Assembly (NCBI GenBank): GCA_028716765.1
Contig: JAQUPC010000098.1
Location: forward strand, 1 to 7,866
DNA length: 7,866 nt
Direction of reading: 5' to 3'
Origin: Alphaproteobacteria bacterium
GTDB taxonomy: Bacteria > Pseudomonadota > Alphaproteobacteria > UBA9219
Shown here: piece after piece, positions 5,597 through 7,866 of the stretch
How the letters are laid out: each line of letters starts with the position of its first letter
How positions within the stretch are numbered: position 1 is the stretch's first letter
Made by a program: the position numbers and the translations under genes
Notes under the pieces: generated by a model
The model's input: the letters and a program-made list of their open reading frames with translations, nothing else
Told to the model about the DNA's origin: nothing
Databases searched by the model: none

Positions 5597-7866
5597 TCAG
5601 GAGATGGATTCGTACAGGCTTCGGGCGCCCGTCAAAGCCTGCCGGGCTGCTATATAGGCCGGGTCAAGCTGCTGAAACAGGGTTTGCACTCCCTTCCGGT
5701 CACCCTCATGGGCCGTCTTCTCCAGGCTGGCCATAAGTTCCGAAAATCGCATAAGACCGCAATTGGCGCTGCTGCTTTTGAGTGTGTGCGCCGTGCGCTC
5801 GATGCTTTCCAGGATCAGCGTCTTGCCGCAATTATTCAAATCGATTTTACGCTTCGCCAAGTCGTCCAAAAAGGATTCGGTAATCCGCAGCATGGCGCCG
5901 GCCCCAAGATCGTTGAAAAGGCGTTGCAGAACCGTCATATCGATTTCGGGTGTTTCCGTTGCCGATACGGTCTGCTCTACGGCCACAAATTCCTGACCGG
6001 CGGTCTGAACCGCCGCTTCCACCCACATCCCGATCGTCCTCACAAGCGTTTCATAGTTTAGCGGTTTTCCGAGGTGATCGTTCATCCCGGCCGCGAGGCA
6101 CCGTTCGCGATCGCCCTGCATCACATGAGCTGTCAAGGCAATAATGGGAACCTTGGCTGCCCAGCCGCCCATTGCGCGAATCCGTCTCGTCGCTTCGAAC
6201 CCGTCCACGTCTGGCATCGAAATATCCATAAGGATAAGGTCGTATGTTCTGGCCTTGACGATGCTGATGGCTTCGGCTCCAGTGACCGCGGCATCGTACC
6301 GGTATCCGGCCTTTTCTATATAACGGCTTGCCACCAAACGGTTCGTCTCATTGTCTTCAACCAGCAAGAGGCGGTAATTTTTAGGATCTTGCCCTGCAAG
6401 GGCTTGCTGGACCGGCAAGGCCCGCGCGCCCGGCTTTTCGGGTATTTCCTCCATCGGCAAAGGCAACATAAACCAGAATTTACTCCCCTGCCCCGGCTTG
6501 CTTTCGACGCCGATCTCCCCATTCAGCAATTTGACCAGGCGCCGCGAAATCGCCAGCCCGAGCCCTGTGCCGCTAAAGCGGCGCGTATTGGCATGTTCGA
6601 TCCGGCTGAACTCCTTAAACAGCTTGTCCTGATCGACGGCGCTGATTCCGATACCGCTGTCGATAACCTCAAAGCGCAGCAGGGCTACGCGCTGATCGTC
6701 TTTTGCCTTTGAAAGCAGGTGCGAAACGCGCAGCTTGACATACCCTCCTTCGGTATATTTGACGCCGTTGGCAAGCAAGTTCAAAAGGACTTGCCGTATC
6801 CGGCCATCGTCGCTGATCAGGCGATCTGGCACATCTTCTTGAATCTCCAGAGTAACTTTCAGGTGTTTGCTGCCCACGGCCGGCTGCGTAAGATCGACGA
6901 CGTTTTTCAACAGTTCTTTAAGAGAAAAAGGCTGGGCAACGATATTGATCTTCCCGGCCTCGATTTTCGTATAATCCAGAATGTCATTGATAATTTCGTG
7001 CAGTGAACGCCCAGAGCTTACGGCAACATCGAGAAGGCAGCGCTGATCCTCGTTCAGCGGCGAATCGCTCATAATTTCCAGCACGCCGAGCAGCCCGTTA
7101 AGGGGCGTGCGTATCTCATGGCTCATCGTGGCGAGAAAATTTCCTTTGACGACGCTGGCGTATTCGGCCTGCTCCTTCGCCAGCAACAACGCTTCTCTGG
7201 TTTGCCGCAGCCCCGTAATATCCGTCAGAAAAATAACATAATGGGTCAGTTTGCCCCGGCTGTCCGTAATGGGGCTGATGTGCCATTCGCTCCAAAAGGA
7301 CGATCCGTCCTTCCGGTAAATAAGAAAGTCGAAGGTTGCCGATTCCTTATGACGTATCGTCTGCTCCAACGCGGAAACCGCAGCCTTGTCCGTATGCCAG
7401 CCGAAAAGAATATCGGGCTTTTTGCCTCCTAGCAGCACCTGATCGTAGCCGGTAAGCGCAGCAAAAGCCTTGTTGACGAACACGATGGGCCGCTCCGCCT
7501 CGCGCATATCCTGGATCATCACGCCTTTGCGCGTGGATTGGAGCGCGGCAGCGAACAGAGCGCTGTAATGCTCGGCTATTTGCGCCTGTTTGAATTTCCG
7601 CTGATAGCACCGGGCGTTGCAGAACAGAAATCCGAACAGCAAAAAGCCGCTGAACGAAATCAGCGCAAACAAGACCCTGCTATCGGTCTTCTTGCGTTCG
7701 ATTCCGGAATAAAGGTTATTGATGACCGCCTGATCAGCTTGATAATCGACTCCGGCGTCCTGAAGGCGTTTGGCAAGCCGCGGAACCTCTTCGCCCAGAA
7801 TATTCTGAAGGGCGCGCACATCGGCCTCCGTCCGCCGTTCTACGGCGATAAAAAGACCGATGAGAA
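5597..7866 (-). CDS. Hybrid sensor histidine kinase with receiver and Hpt, N-terminus cut by window edge
   Basis: The frame is open to the right edge. A GTG at 7819 is probably internal, because 15 upstream codons (LIGLFIAVERRTEAD) align with TM1 and the following residues of the downstream paralogue. Counting from the first complete codon (7864), the 755 residues contain the end of TM1 (1-8), a short extracytoplasmic loop (about 9-62), TM2 (63-83), a LOV-like PAS (96-222), DHp (238-304), HATPase (312-470), receiver (497-615) and Hpt (640-745). The catalytic residues are all present: His249 in SHEIRTP, N-box Asn362 and Asn366, DSGIGIS at 402-408, GTGLGLAI at 432-439, Asp547 in LILMDISMPDVDG, Lys600, and Hpt His693 in AHTLKSSS. 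This predicts a complete His-Asp-His relay from ATP, ending in transfer to a separate response regulator that is not in the window. The PAS has the LOV layout, but Pro150 stands at the photoactive Cys position and Ile182 at a flavin-contacting Asn, so light sensing by the usual adduct is not expected. The signal is unknown. Confidence 0.95.
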   Translation of the reverse strand, partial: LIGLFIAVERRTEADVRALQNILGEEVPRLAKRLQDAGVDYQADQAVINNLYSGIERKKTDSRVLFALISFSGFLLFGFLFCNARCYQRKFKQAQIAEHYSALFAAALQSTRKGVMIQDMREAERPIVFVNKAFAALTGYDQVLLGGKKPDILFGWHTDKAAVSALEQTIRHKESATFDFLIYRKDGSSFWSEWHISPITDSRGKLTHYVIFLTDITGLRQTREALLLAKEQAEYASVVKGNFLATMSHEIRTPLNGLLGVLEIMSDSPLNEDQRCLLDVAVSSGRSLHEIINDILDYTKIEAGKINIVAQPFSLKELLKNVVDLTQPAVGSKHLKVTLEIQEDVPDRLISDDGRIRQVLLNLLANGVKYTEGGYVKLRVSHLLSKAKDDQRVALLRFEVIDSGIGISAVDQDKLFKEFSRIEHANTRRFSGTGLGLAISRRLVKLLNGEIGVESKPGQGSKFWFMLPLPMEEIPEKPGARALPVQQALAGQDPKNYRLLLVEDNETNRLVASRYIEKAGYRYDAAVTGAEAISIVKARTYDLILMDISMPDVDGFEATRRIRAMGGWAAKVPIIALTAHVMQGDRERCLAAGMNDHLGKPLNYETLVRTIGMWVEAAVQTAGQEFVAVEQTVSATETPEIDMTVLQRLFNDLGAGAMLRITESFLDDLAKRKIDLNNCGKTLILESIERTAHTLKSSSANCGLMRFSELMASLEKTAHEGDRKGVQTLFQQLDPAYIAARQALTGARSLYESIS

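Overview
The window looks like part of a Gram-negative bacterial chromosome of moderate G+C content. A proteobacterium, perhaps an alphaproteobacterium, is my best guess from gene content and style; no rRNA or other marker fixes this. Every gene I can support lies on the minus strand, so the transcription order is right to left. I see no tRNA, rRNA, transposase, CRISPR array or phage gene.

Layout in transcription order. (1) 7866-5597: a hybrid histidine kinase, cut at its N-terminus by the window edge, with PAS, DHp, ATPase, receiver and Hpt domains and all phosphorelay residues present. (2) 5596-5267: a 330-base leader or intergenic stretch with a perfect 11-bp hairpin and a weak promoter candidate. 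(3) 5266-2405: a paralogue with the same architecture in which all three phosphorelay residues are replaced (His to Arg, Asp to Asn, His to Gln). Its ATP-binding motifs are intact, it has a much larger extracytoplasmic domain, and a Pro-Lys-Glu-rich linker stands where the signalling helix should be. (4) 2307-1786 and 1798-1385: two small, overlapping, exported, cysteine-rich proteins, the first with a DUF1566-like C-terminus. (5) 1279 to the left edge: the N-terminal 426 residues of a Cdc48/p97/VAT-type AAA+ ATPase. It is missing from a simple stop-to-stop ORF list because it runs off the window. It has a double-psi-barrel N domain, a degenerate D1 module and the first residues of D2.

The central observation is the pair of tandem kinases. 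One keeps the chemistry but has a very short sensor loop. The other keeps a large sensor domain and an ATP site but has lost every phosphoryl-carrying residue. The simplest reading is that the second is a pseudokinase that regulates or titrates the first; this is inference. No separate response regulator lies in the window, so the output of the pathway is not visible. A functional link from the kinases to the exported proteins or to the Cdc48-like ATPase rests only on shared strand and proximity.
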